From Streptomyces fumigatiscleroticus (GTDB lineage Bacteria > Actinomycetota > Actinomycetes > Streptomycetales > Streptomycetaceae), in assembly GCF_014647975.1 (NCBI RefSeq), contig NZ_BMQF01000019.1, positions 62,001 through 126,000 on the forward strand: 64,000 bases of DNA, in the 5' to 3' direction. Positions 16,385-23,814 of the stretch are shown here, piece after piece; position 1 is the stretch's first letter; every line of letters starts with the position of its first letter. The notes under the pieces are model-generated. The model searched no databases. It had not been told where the DNA came from and was given only the letters and a program-made list of their open reading frames with translations. Position numbers and translations under genes: made by a program.

Positions 16385-17491
16385 GTGTCGTCCTCCTCCG
16401 CCGCCTCCGGGCGGGCCCCGATAGCCGAAGCGGTCCCGCTGTCCCTGTGCGCGCGGGAGCCTCATGTCCCCGCGGACCGGCTGGTCGCCGAGATGGTGCC
16501 GCCGCCGCGCTTCGACGGGGTCCGTTTCAGCACCTATGTCCCGGATGCGAACCAGCCCAGCCAGGCCGAGGCCGTGCGGGTCCTGGAGGGCTTCGCGGCC
16601 GGGCCGGTCGGAACACCCGCCGGCGGTGGCGGCAGGCGCGGCCTGTTCGGGTTCGGGCGGAGCAGGGCGCCGAAGACCCCCGCCGGCCCCCGCGGTGTCT
16701 ACCTCGACGGCGGCTACGGCGTCGGCAAGACCCATCTGCTGGCCTCCCTGTGGCACGCCACCGACGCCGAGCCCGCCCAGAAGGCGTTCGGCACCTTCGT
16801 GGAGCTGACCAACCTGGTCGGCGCCCTCGGCTTCCAGCAGACCGTGCGCACCCTGTCCGGTCACCGCCTGCTGTGCATCGACGAGTTCGAGCTCGACGAC
16901 CCGGGCGACACCGTCCTGGTCTCGACCCTGCTCGGCAAGCTGGTGGAGGCGGGCGTCGCGCTCGCCGCCACCTCCAACACGCTCCCCGGCAAGCTGGGCG
17001 AGGGCCGGTTCGCGGCGGCCGACTTCCTGCGCGAGATACAGGGCCTGTCCGCCCACTTCCGCACCCTGCGCATCGACGGCGAGGACTACCGCCACCGCGG
17101 CCTGCCCGAGGCGCCGGCGCCGTACTCCGACTCCGTGGTGACCAGGACGGCGCACGCCACCGCCGGGGCCTCGCTGGACGCCTTCCCGGATCTGCTGGAC
17201 CACCTCGCCCGGGTCCACCCCAGCCGGTACGGGGCGCTGACCGACGGCGTCTCCGCCGTGTGCCTGACCGGGGTGCGGCCCGTGCCGGACCAGTCGACGG
17301 CGCTGCGGCTGGTCGTGCTCGCCGACCGGCTCTACGACCGGGAGGTGCCGGTCCTGGCCTCCGGTCTGCCCTTCGACCAGCTCTTCGGCGAGGAGATGCT
17401 GAAGGGCGGCTACCGCAAGAAGTACTTCCGCGCGATCTCCCGGCTCACCGCGCTCGCCCGGGACGCGGGGCGGCTCGTCGCAGCCGGCTGA
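16385..17491 (+). CDS. zapE: Cell division protein ZapE / AFG1-family ATPase
   Basis: 368-residue AAA-type ATPase. Walker A is GGYGVGKTHLLASLWH and Walker B is HRLLCIDEFELDDPGD; ALAATSNTLPGKLGEG and LPFDQLFGEEMLKGGYRKKY are family signatures. In E. coli ZapE binds FtsZ at constricting septa; mitochondrial AFG1 acts in protein quality control, so the Streptomyces role is inferred only. I chose GTG 16385 because a TAGCAT -10 lies just ahead, although the frame is open further upstream. Confidence 0.9.
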   Translation: MSSSSAASGRAPIAEAVPLSLCAREPHVPADRLVAEMVPPPRFDGVRFSTYVPDANQPSQAEAVRVLEGFAAGPVGTPAGGGGRRGLFGFGRSRAPKTPAGPRGVYLDGGYGVGKTHLLASLWHATDAEPAQKAFGTFVELTNLVGALGFQQTVRTLSGHRLLCIDEFELDDPGDTVLVSTLLGKLVEAGVALAATSNTLPGKLGEGRFAAADFLREIQGLSAHFRTLRIDGEDYRHRGLPEAPAPYSDSVVTRTAHATAGASLDAFPDLLDHLARVHPSRYGALTDGVSAVCLTGVRPVPDQSTALRLVVLADRLYDREVPVLASGLPFDQLFGEEMLKGGYRKKYFRAISRLTALARDAGRLVAAG

Positions 17492-17588
17492 CCGCCTGTT
17501 CCGGCCAACCACCCTCGGTTTTCAGGCTCTCTCCTGCCCGAAACGTGGAGTTAACCCTGCAAACGGCTCCGCCGGGTTACCGTGCTTC

Positions 17589-17627
17589 TTGACCAGTCGT
17601 TGACCAAGCGTTGGTACGCGCTAGAGA
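17589..17627 (+). promoter_or_regulatory. Promoter with direct repeat before the His-repeat peptide operon
   Basis: TTGACC (17600-17605) and TAGAGA (17622-17627) are 16 bases apart, a good housekeeping-type promoter 25 bases before ATG 17652. The -35 is the second copy of an 11-base direct repeat (TTGACCAGTCG at 17589, TTGACCAAGCG at 17600), which could be a binding site. Confidence 0.55.
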
Positions 17628-17651
17628 TACGCACGGCGGGAAGGGGGGCGC

Positions 17652-18107
17652 ATGCTCCGAGGTACGACGGTCCGGGCCGTGCTCTCGGCCCTCACCGCCG
17701 TCCTGTTCGCCCTCCTGTTCCTCGCACCCGGCGCGTCCTTCGCATCCGCGCACCCGACCGCATCCGCGCACCCGACCGCATCCGCGCACACAACCGCATC
17801 CGCGCACCCGAACGGTCACGCCGCGGCCGGCGCCCGGAGCGGGATCGACCTCTCCGGCAGAGTGCTGCACGACGAGACCGTCACCTGCCACAACACCGGC
17901 CACCCCGGGAACCCGGCCGGACCCCTGCGCACCCGCGACCGGCACCGCACCGCCGCCGACTCCGCCCCCCAGGGCCCCGAACGCCCGCTGCCGGGGCCGC
18001 TCGCCCCGGCCGCGCCCGAGCCGGCCGCACCCGGCGCCGACCACCGGCGCATATCGAGATCGTCGACGGCCCACTCACCGGCCGCGCTTCAGGTCTTCCG
18101 CTGCTGA
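17652..18107 (+). CDS. Secreted hypothetical protein with His-containing tandem repeats
   Basis: 151 residues. A clear signal peptide (VLSALTAVLFALLFLAPGASFA) is followed by four copies of a six-residue repeat (ASAHPT, ASAHPT, ASAHTT, ASAHPN), then a His/Pro/Arg-rich region with VLHDETVTCHNTGHPGNPAG and a C-terminal FRC. I do not recognise a functional family. A GGGAAGGGGGG site precedes the ATG. The carbonic anhydrase gene starts 76 bp later on the same strand, so co-transcription is likely. His-rich exported segments can bind metal ions, but that is only a suggestion. Confidence 0.72.
   Translation: MLRGTTVRAVLSALTAVLFALLFLAPGASFASAHPTASAHPTASAHTTASAHPNGHAAAGARSGIDLSGRVLHDETVTCHNTGHPGNPAGPLRTRDRHRTAADSAPQGPERPLPGPLAPAAPEPAAPGADHRRISRSSTAHSPAALQVFRC
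17741..17812 (+). repeat. Four 18-bp tandem repeats in the secreted peptide gene
   Basis: The unit CGCATCCGCGCACCCGAC occurs twice exactly and twice with changes (17741, 17759, 17777, 17795). It encodes the ASAHPT-type repeats directly after the signal peptide and could change in copy number between strains. Confidence 0.9.
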
Positions 18108-18183
18108 GCAGCAGAGCAGCCCCCCACCTCTGTCCTGAAGGCCCGACGCGCCCCCACCGCGCGCCAGGAGGAATCACCACATC

Positions 18184-18765
18184 ATGCAACCCCTCATCGA
18201 CAACGCCCGCACGTTCGGACAACGCCCTGAGGAGTTCGCCAGGCTGGCCGAGGGCCAGTCCCCCGAGGTCCTGTTCATCACCTGCTCCGACTCCCGGGTC
18301 GTACCGGCCCTGATCACGGGCGCCCGGCCCGGCCAGCTCTTCGAGCTGCGCACCGCGGGCAACATCGTCCCCCCGTACGGCGGAGAGCGCCCCACCGGCG
18401 AGGCGGCGACCGTCGAGTACGCCGTGGAGGTGCTCGGCGTCTCCGACGTCGTGGTCTGCGGCCACTCGCACTGCGGCGCCGTCGGCGCCCTGGTAAGGGG
18501 CGACGACCTGGCCGCCGTACCCGCCGTGCGCGACTGGCTGGCGCACGCCGCGGACGAGCCGGCGCCCTCCGACCCGGCCGACCCCACGGTCGCCGAGGCC
18601 GTGCAGCAGCACGTCCTGGCCCAGCTGCTGCGGCTGCGCTCCTACCCGTGCGTGGAGCGGCGGCTGGCCTCCGGCCGGCTCCGGCTGCACGGCTGGTACT
18701 ACGAGGTGCACACCGGTGCCGTGCGCGAATACCGGGCGGCGACCGACTCGTTCGAGGCCCTGTGA
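18184..18765 (+). CDS. Beta-class carbonic anhydrase
   Basis: 193-residue cytoplasmic zinc enzyme interconverting CO2 and bicarbonate. Zinc ligands are Cys34, His94 and Cys97 (CSDSR and GHSHCGAVGAL), and the Asp36/Arg38 dyad typical of beta enzymes is present. The ATG follows AGGAGGAATC. The SulP transporter starts 8 bp after (or overlapping) its stop, so both are one transcriptional unit. Pairing with SulP points to bicarbonate handling; linked or fused anhydrase-SulP systems are known in other actinobacteria. Confidence 0.93.
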   Translation: MQPLIDNARTFGQRPEEFARLAEGQSPEVLFITCSDSRVVPALITGARPGQLFELRTAGNIVPPYGGERPTGEAATVEYAVEVLGVSDVVVCGHSHCGAVGALVRGDDLAAVPAVRDWLAHAADEPAPSDPADPTVAEAVQQHVLAQLLRLRSYPCVERRLASGRLRLHGWYYEVHTGAVREYRAATDSFEAL

Positions 18766-18773
18766 GGGCCGCC

Positions 18774-20267
18774 ATGACCGCCAAGCCGAGGTTTCCGTAT
18801 CTGCGGCAGGACTTCGCCGCCTCGCTGGTCGTGTTCCTGGTCGCCCTGCCGCTGTGCGTGGGCGTCGCCGTCGCCTCCGGTGTCCCGGCCGAACTCGGCC
18901 TGGTCACCGGCATCGTGGGCGGCATCGTCACCGGTCTGCTGCCGGGCAGCAGCCTTCAGGTGTCCGGTCCGGCCGCCGGTCTGACCGTGCTGGTCTTCGA
19001 GGCGGTCTCCGAGTACGGGCTGCCCGCGCTCGGCGTGATCGTGCTGGCCACCGGGCTGCTCCAGCTCGCCATGGGCGCCCTGAGGCTGGGGCGCTGGTTC
19101 CGGGCGATCTCCGTCTCGGTCGTCGAGGGCATGCTGGCCGGCATCGGGCTGGTGATCATCGCCGGCCAGCTCTACGCGGCGGCCGGTCTGAAGGCGCCCG
19201 CCTCCGGACTCGACAAGATCCTGGGGCTGCCCGGCGCCGTCGTCGACGCGCTGGGCAGCACCGAGGCGCTGGCCTCGGTCGCGGTCGGCGCGGGCACCAT
19301 CGCGGTGATGGTGCTGTGGAAGCGGATGCCGAAGGGGGCGCGCACGGTGCCGGGCGCGCTGGCCGCGGTCGTCCTGGCCACCCTGGTCACGCTCGCGTCC
19401 GGTCTGCCGGTGGCGACCGTCGAGGTGCGGGGTCTGCTGGACTCCGTCCAGCCGCCCGGCGCCGACGCCTTCGGTGAACTGGCGAACCCCGCCCTGCTCG
19501 GCACGATCCTCGCCTTCACCCTGATCGCCTCCGCCGAGAGCCTGTTCAGCGCCGCCGCGGTGGACCGGCTGCACGACGGTCCGCGCACCCGCTACGACAA
19601 GGAACTCATGGCCCAGGGCGCGGGCAACGCGGTCTGCGGAGTGCTCGGCGCCCTGCCGATGACCGCGGTCATCGTGCGCAGCTCCGCCAATGTGGCGGCG
19701 GGCGCCCGGACCAAGGCCTCCCGGGTCCTGCACGGCGTGTGGCTGCTGCTGTTCGCGGCGCTGCTGCCCGCCGCGCTGGCGCTGATACCGCTGCCCGCGC
19801 TGGCCGGCATCCTGGTCCACGCGGGCTGGAGGCTGATCCCCTTCCGCGGCATCGTCGAGCTGTGGCGGTCGCACCGGGGCGAGGCCCTGATCCTGGCGGT
19901 CACGGCCGTGTCGATCGTCGCGGTGAACATGTTCGAGGGCGTGCTGATCGGTATCGCCCTGTCCGTGGTCAAGACCGCCTGGGAGGCCTCGCACGTCAGG
20001 CTGGAGGTCATCGACAAGGGCGCCGGCCCCGTCCAGGCGTATCTGTCGGGCAACGCGACCTTCCTGCGACTGCCGAAGATCCTGGACAGTCTGGAGGCGC
20101 TGCCCCAGGACCGCCCGGTGGAGCTGCACCTGTCCGGGCTGCACCACCTGGACCACGCCTGCCGCACGGCGCTGGAGAACTGGTCCGAGCGGCACAGCGC
20201 GGCCGGCATCGAACCGGTGAAGGTCACCACCGGCGAGCCGGAACCGGCCAGGGCGACCGCACCCTAG
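18774..20267 (+). CDS. SulP-family anion transporter
   Basis: 497-residue membrane transporter of the SulP family (sulfate, bicarbonate or other anions). The N-terminus has the family segment FPYLRQDFAASLVVFLVALP and LLPGSSLQVSGPAAGLTVLV, then around ten or more helices. The C-terminal cytoplasmic part (GNATFLRLPKILDSLEALP to LENWSERHS) looks like a short STAS domain. ATG 18774 has GAGG at a good distance; an in-frame GTG at 18762 overlaps the anhydrase stop and would add four residues. The neighbouring carbonic anhydrase favours bicarbonate as substrate. Confidence 0.92.
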   Translation: MTAKPRFPYLRQDFAASLVVFLVALPLCVGVAVASGVPAELGLVTGIVGGIVTGLLPGSSLQVSGPAAGLTVLVFEAVSEYGLPALGVIVLATGLLQLAMGALRLGRWFRAISVSVVEGMLAGIGLVIIAGQLYAAAGLKAPASGLDKILGLPGAVVDALGSTEALASVAVGAGTIAVMVLWKRMPKGARTVPGALAAVVLATLVTLASGLPVATVEVRGLLDSVQPPGADAFGELANPALLGTILAFTLIASAESLFSAAAVDRLHDGPRTRYDKELMAQGAGNAVCGVLGALPMTAVIVRSSANVAAGARTKASRVLHGVWLLLFAALLPAALALIPLPALAGILVHAGWRLIPFRGIVELWRSHRGEALILAVTAVSIVAVNMFEGVLIGIALSVVKTAWEASHVRLEVIDKGAGPVQAYLSGNATFLRLPKILDSLEALPQDRPVELHLSGLHHLDHACRTALENWSERHSAAGIEPVKVTTGEPEPARATAP

Positions 20268-20308
20268 CTCCTCCCCGGAGCCCCCGGGGATCCCCTGAGA
20301 ACCACCCC

Positions 20309-20346
20309 GCCGGGCCGGAGACTCCCGCAGGAGCCTCCGGCCCGGC
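20309..20346 (+). terminator. Terminator after the SulP gene
   Basis: Perfect 12-bp stem (20309-20320 GCCGGGCCGGAG with 20335-20346) and a 14-base loop, 41 bases after the SulP stop. Confidence 0.7.
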
Positions 20347-20443
20347 TCCCGTGTGCGCGCTACGCGCGTGGTTCCCGCGGCCCGCACCAGGTGATAGACA
20401 CAGCGGGGTCACAGTTCCTGTCCGCCAGCAGGAAGGTCACGCC

Positions 20444-21811
20444 ATGTCCGGAACACGTCGTCAGATGCTCGCCCGCGGCGGAGCGCTGGGGGTCTCCATC
20501 GCCTTCGCCGGAAACCTGTCGGAACTCTTCGCGGGCACCGCCGCCGCGCAGGAGCCGGGCCACAGCGGCTACGGCCCGCTGGTGCCCGACCCCGGCGGAC
20601 TGCTCGACCTGCCAAAGAACTTCCGCTACCGGGTGCTCTCCCGCGAGGGCGACCCGCTGCGCTCCGGCGAGGGCCCGGTCCCCTCCCACCACGACGGCAT
20701 GGCGGCGTTCGCCGGCCGGCACGGCCGCGTCCACCTGGTCCGCAACCACGAGAACCGCGCCGACGCCGCGATCCCCGTCCCCACGGTCGAGGGCCTGACC
20801 TACGACCCGGCCGGCAAGGGCGGCTGCACGGCCCTGACACTCGACGGCCACCACGACGTTCTCTCCGAGCGGGTCGCGATCGCCGGTACGGCCGTCAACT
20901 GCGCGGGCGGGCCCACCCCCTGGGGCACCTGGCTGACCTGCGAGGAGACCGAGGACAGAGCCGGCACCAGCGGCTACACCAAGGACCACGGCTTCATCTT
21001 CGAGGTCGACCCGGCCGACCCGCACCGCACCGGCGCCGTGCCGCTGACCGCGATGGGCCGCTTCCAGCACGAGGCGATCGCCGTCGACCCCCGGCGCGGT
21101 GTCGTCTACGAGACCGAGGACGCCTTCCTACGGCCCTTCGGCCTCTTCTACCGGTTCCTGCCCGAGCGGCCGCTGGGCGGCACCGGCTCACTGCGCGCGG
21201 GCGGCCGGCTCCAGGCGATGCGCGTCCCCGGCGTGCCCGATCTGTCCGCCGTCCAGGAGACGGGTACCTCCTTCGACGGCATCGAGTGGGCCGACGTACC
21301 GGACCCGCAGGCCCGCGAGACCCCCGTCCGCCTCCAGGACTTCGGCCCGCGGGGCATCACCCACGCGCAGAAGCTGGAGGGCTGTTACTGGGGCGGGCGC
21401 TGCGTGTACTTCGTGTCGTCCTTCGCCCGCAGCGCGGAGGGCTCGGCGGCGGACCACTACGGGCAGATCTGGCGGTACGACCCCGACGAGCGCCGCCTGA
21501 CCCTGGTGATCGTCTTCGGCCCGGACACCGACGTACGGCTGCCGGGCGAGTCGCCGGACAACATCTGCCTCGCCCCCAGCGGCGGCCTGATGGTCTGCGA
21601 GGACGGCAACGGCGCCCAGCACGTCTTCGGGGTGACCAGGCGCGGCGAGGTCTACGCGATGGCCCGCGGCCGGCAGAACATCGGTACCCCCGACGCTCCG
21701 GAGTGGGGCGAGTTCGCCGGGGTCACCTTCTCCCCCGACGGCCGGACGATGTTCGTCAACTGCTACACGCCCGGGACGACGTTCGCGGTGACCGGGCCCT
21801 GGCGCAGGTAG
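20444..21811 (+). CDS. Tat-exported PhoX/DUF839-type protein
   Basis: 455 residues. The N-terminus SGTRRQMLARGGALGVSIAF is a twin-arginine signal with cleavage expected near AAAQEPG. The body has the DUF839 (PhoX) layout: VHLVRNHENRADAAIP, GGPTPWGTWLTCEETEDR, GRFQHEAIAVDPRRGVVYET and SPDNICLAPSGGLMVCEDGN. PhoX enzymes are calcium/iron alkaline phosphatases, and the conserved HEN, CEE and FQHEA segments are kept. Many family members are untested, so phosphatase activity is likely but not certain. AGGAAGG precedes the ATG. I could not identify a convincing PHO box upstream. Confidence 0.85.
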   Translation: MSGTRRQMLARGGALGVSIAFAGNLSELFAGTAAAQEPGHSGYGPLVPDPGGLLDLPKNFRYRVLSREGDPLRSGEGPVPSHHDGMAAFAGRHGRVHLVRNHENRADAAIPVPTVEGLTYDPAGKGGCTALTLDGHHDVLSERVAIAGTAVNCAGGPTPWGTWLTCEETEDRAGTSGYTKDHGFIFEVDPADPHRTGAVPLTAMGRFQHEAIAVDPRRGVVYETEDAFLRPFGLFYRFLPERPLGGTGSLRAGGRLQAMRVPGVPDLSAVQETGTSFDGIEWADVPDPQARETPVRLQDFGPRGITHAQKLEGCYWGGRCVYFVSSFARSAEGSAADHYGQIWRYDPDERRLTLVIVFGPDTDVRLPGESPDNICLAPSGGLMVCEDGNGAQHVFGVTRRGEVYAMARGRQNIGTPDAPEWGEFAGVTFSPDGRTMFVNCYTPGTTFAVTGPWRR

Positions 21812-21830
21812 CCGCCCGGGGGCGGGCGGC
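21811..21830 (+). terminator. Hairpin at the stop of the PhoX-like gene
   Basis: GCCGCCCG (21811-21818) pairs perfectly with CGGGCGGC (21823-21830) around a GGGG loop; the stem begins at the last base of the stop codon. Confidence 0.5.
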
Positions 21831-21892
21831 CGGGCGGGTGACGCGTCCAGCGCGCCGACCCACACGCGACCGGCATATCGGACAAACCTCTT

Positions 21893-21898
21893 TACGTT
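21893..21898 (+). promoter_or_regulatory. -10 element of the deacetylase gene (probable leaderless start)
   Basis: TACGTT ends six bases before GTG 21905, and no ribosome binding site of note is present. Confidence 0.5.
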
Positions 21899-21904
21899 CG
21901 CAGG

Positions 21905-22723
21905 GTGATCGTTTCTGTCCGACGTGCCGTCGCAGTCTGCGCCCTGGGCGCCGCCCTCGCCGCCTGCGGCACCCTCCGGGCGCCCGGCACCGCCCGCCCG
22001 GCCGCCTCCGCCCCGACCCTCGCCCCCGGTCCCGCGGGTCTCACGCCCGTCTTCACCCATGGCCCGCGCACCCGGGACCGGAGCGTCGCCCTCACCTTCG
22101 ACGCCGACATGACCGCCGACCAGGGGCGGCGTGCGGCGGCGGGCGAGCACTTCGACAATCCGTCCCTGATCGCCACCCTGCGCAGGATGAACGTGCCGGC
22201 CACCGTGTTCATGACCGGCCGGTGGGCCGACGAGTATCCGGCCCAGGCCCGCTCCATCGGACGCGACCCGCTCTTCGAGGTCGCCAACCACTCCTACAGC
22301 CACCACGCCTTCACCGGCCACTGCTACGGCCTGCCGACCATCTCCCCGGCACGGATGCGCGCGGACGTGGAGCGGGCGTACGCCGCGTTCCGGGCGGCCG
22401 GTGTGCGCGATCCACTGCCGTACTTCCGCTTCCCCGGCGGCTGTTACGACCGGCGGGCCCTGAGGGAGCTGCGCACCGCCGGCGTGACCGCCGTGCAGTG
22501 GGACGTGGTGAGCGGGGACGCGTTCGCGACGGACGCGGACGCGGTGGCCCGGCAGGTGCTCAAGGGGGTGCGGCCGGGCTCGGTCGTCGTCCTGCACTGC
22601 ACGCGCAGCGCCGCCCCGGTCACCGAGCGGGCCCTGCGGACGATCGTGCCCGAGCTGCGCCACCGGGGCTACCGCTTCGTGAAGGTCTCCCACCTGATCG
22701 CTGCCGCGGGCGACGGGCGCTGA
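21905..22723 (+). CDS. Polysaccharide deacetylase lipoprotein (NodB homology)
   Basis: 272 residues. The signal peptide ends in the lipobox LAAC, so the enzyme is anchored outside the membrane. NodB motifs are present: TFDAD (catalytic Asp and metal Asp), the metal-binding NHSYSHH, FRFPGGCYD, and SVVVLHC near the end. Such enzymes remove N- or O-acetyl groups from peptidoglycan, chitin oligomers or xylan; the substrate cannot be told here. GTG 21905 is the start because it gives the lipoprotein signal and sits six bases after a TACGTT. Confidence 0.88.
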   Translation: MIVSVRRAVAVCALGAALAACGTLRAPGTARPAASAPTLAPGPAGLTPVFTHGPRTRDRSVALTFDADMTADQGRRAAAGEHFDNPSLIATLRRMNVPATVFMTGRWADEYPAQARSIGRDPLFEVANHSYSHHAFTGHCYGLPTISPARMRADVERAYAAFRAAGVRDPLPYFRFPGGCYDRRALRELRTAGVTAVQWDVVSGDAFATDADAVARQVLKGVRPGSVVVLHCTRSAAPVTERALRTIVPELRHRGYRFVKVSHLIAAAGDGR

Positions 22724-22729
22724 CCGTCC

Positions 22730-22735
22730 TACGCT
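22730..22735 (+). promoter_or_regulatory. -10 element of the zinc-ribbon gene
   Basis: TACGCT ends six bases before ATG 22742. The intervening GGAGGC also resembles a ribosome binding site, so both a leadered and a leaderless message are possible. Confidence 0.45.
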
Positions 22736-22741
22736 GGAGGC

Positions 22742-22921
22742 ATGAGCGAGGACTACTGCACCATCGTCGAGGTCCCGGCGCCGCCGAAGGCCGAGGGGCC
22801 GCCGTACGCGGAGTGCGTGCTGTGCCGGGAGCCGACGGAGTACCCGGAGTCGTACAGGGGGATCACCCTGTGCCCGGTCTGCGAGTGGCAGGAGGCACAG
22901 CGCACGGCCTGCTCGGGGTGA
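22742..22921 (+). CDS. Small zinc-ribbon protein (59 aa)
   Basis: A 59-residue reading frame starting MSEDYCTIVEVPAPP. Two CxxC pairs (C25/C28 in CVLCRE, C44/C47 in LCPVCEW) separated by 15 residues form a zinc-ribbon-like knuckle, and two further Cys (6 and 57) lie near the ends. Codon use and the TACGCT/GGAGG signals support a real gene. It lies between the deacetylase and the PTH2 gene on the same strand. Function unknown; such proteins often bind nucleic acid or partner proteins. Confidence 0.75.
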   Translation: MSEDYCTIVEVPAPPKAEGPPYAECVLCREPTEYPESYRGITLCPVCEWQEAQRTACSG

Positions 22922-22950
22922 GCGGTACGGCGACTGGCAGACTTGAGGAC

Positions 22951-23670
22951 GTGAGCAGCCAGGAATCCACGTCCGTCGACGACCATCCCTTCCGTCCCGA
23001 GCCCGGCGACCGGGATCTCGCGCCGCAGTTCGTGCTGCCGCTGGTGGTGCGGATCGAGCGGGCGGCCCCGCCGACGCGTACGGACGCGCTTCAGACGGCG
23101 GCCCGGGCGGTGCTGCTGATGCTCGCCGACGACCGCTCGACGGGCGACGGCGCGTGGGCGCAGGCGGTACGGGACTGGCAGGACGCGCGGATCCGCAAGG
23201 TGGTCCGGCGGGCACGCGGCGCCGAGTGGCGGCGGGCCGAGGCGCTGCCCGGCATCACGGTCACCGGCAGGACCGCCGAGGTCCGGGTCTTCCCGCCCGT
23301 CCCGCTGGACGGCTGGCCCAAGGACCTCGCCCGGCTCCAGGTCTCCGGAACCGAGCTGGACGACCCCGGGCCCCCGGCGGAGGCGGACCCCTCCCAGCCG
23401 GTGCTCTGGATGAATCCCGCCCTCGGCATGTCGGCCGGCAAGGCGATGGCGCAGGCCGGTCACGGCGCCCAGCTCGCCTGGTGGGAGCTGTCCGGCGAGG
23501 AGCGCGACGCCTGGCGCGACGCCGGTTTCCCGCTCGCCGTGCGCACCGCGGAGCCCGCCCGGTGGCAGGAGCTGGTCACCAGCTCACTGCCGCTGGTCCG
23601 CGACGCCGGCTTCACCGAGATAGCCCCCGGCTCCTGCACGGTGGTCGCCGACCACCCCGCGCTGCGCTAG
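22951..23670 (+). CDS. Peptidyl-tRNA hydrolase (PTH2) domain protein
   Basis: 239 residues. The C-terminal ~90 residues contain WMNPALGMSAGKAMAQAGHG, which matches the PTH2 signature (catalytic-site Lys, Gln and His), then FPLAVRTAEPARWQEL and PGSCTVVADHP. The N-terminal ~145 residues are an extra domain (VLPLVVRIERAAPPTRTDAL, RIRKVVRRARGAEWRRAEA) not found in minimal PTH2 enzymes. Start at GTG 22951 behind TTGAGG. Streptomyces also has PTH1, so this fused form may have a different peptidyl-RNA or protein substrate. Confidence 0.82.
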   Translation: MSSQESTSVDDHPFRPEPGDRDLAPQFVLPLVVRIERAAPPTRTDALQTAARAVLLMLADDRSTGDGAWAQAVRDWQDARIRKVVRRARGAEWRRAEALPGITVTGRTAEVRVFPPVPLDGWPKDLARLQVSGTELDDPGPPAEADPSQPVLWMNPALGMSAGKAMAQAGHGAQLAWWELSGEERDAWRDAGFPLAVRTAEPARWQELVTSSLPLVRDAGFTEIAPGSCTVVADHPALR

Positions 23671-23814
23671 GCCCTGTCGTCCCGCCCCCGGTCACCGGCG
23701 TGTGCCGGAACCTCAAATGTTGCTCTGAAGGTGCCCCGGAGGAGGTTCGGGCGCCGCCGCCCGGGCCATACCCCCGTCACCAACGGGGGGCGGTACCGGA
23801 AAGGGGCGGGAACG

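Noticed and set aside
20346..20443. PHO box upstream of the PhoX-like gene
   Set aside because: I looked for GTTCACC-type direct repeats and found none at the right spacing, so phosphate control is not claimed.
23700..23770. Short frame VCRNLKCCSEGAPEEVRA before the MNIO gene, considered as a precursor peptide or DUF2277 remnant
   Set aside because: Only the first residues resemble DUF2277; there is no ribosome binding site and the frame runs on into the MNIO gene out of phase without a peptide-like end.
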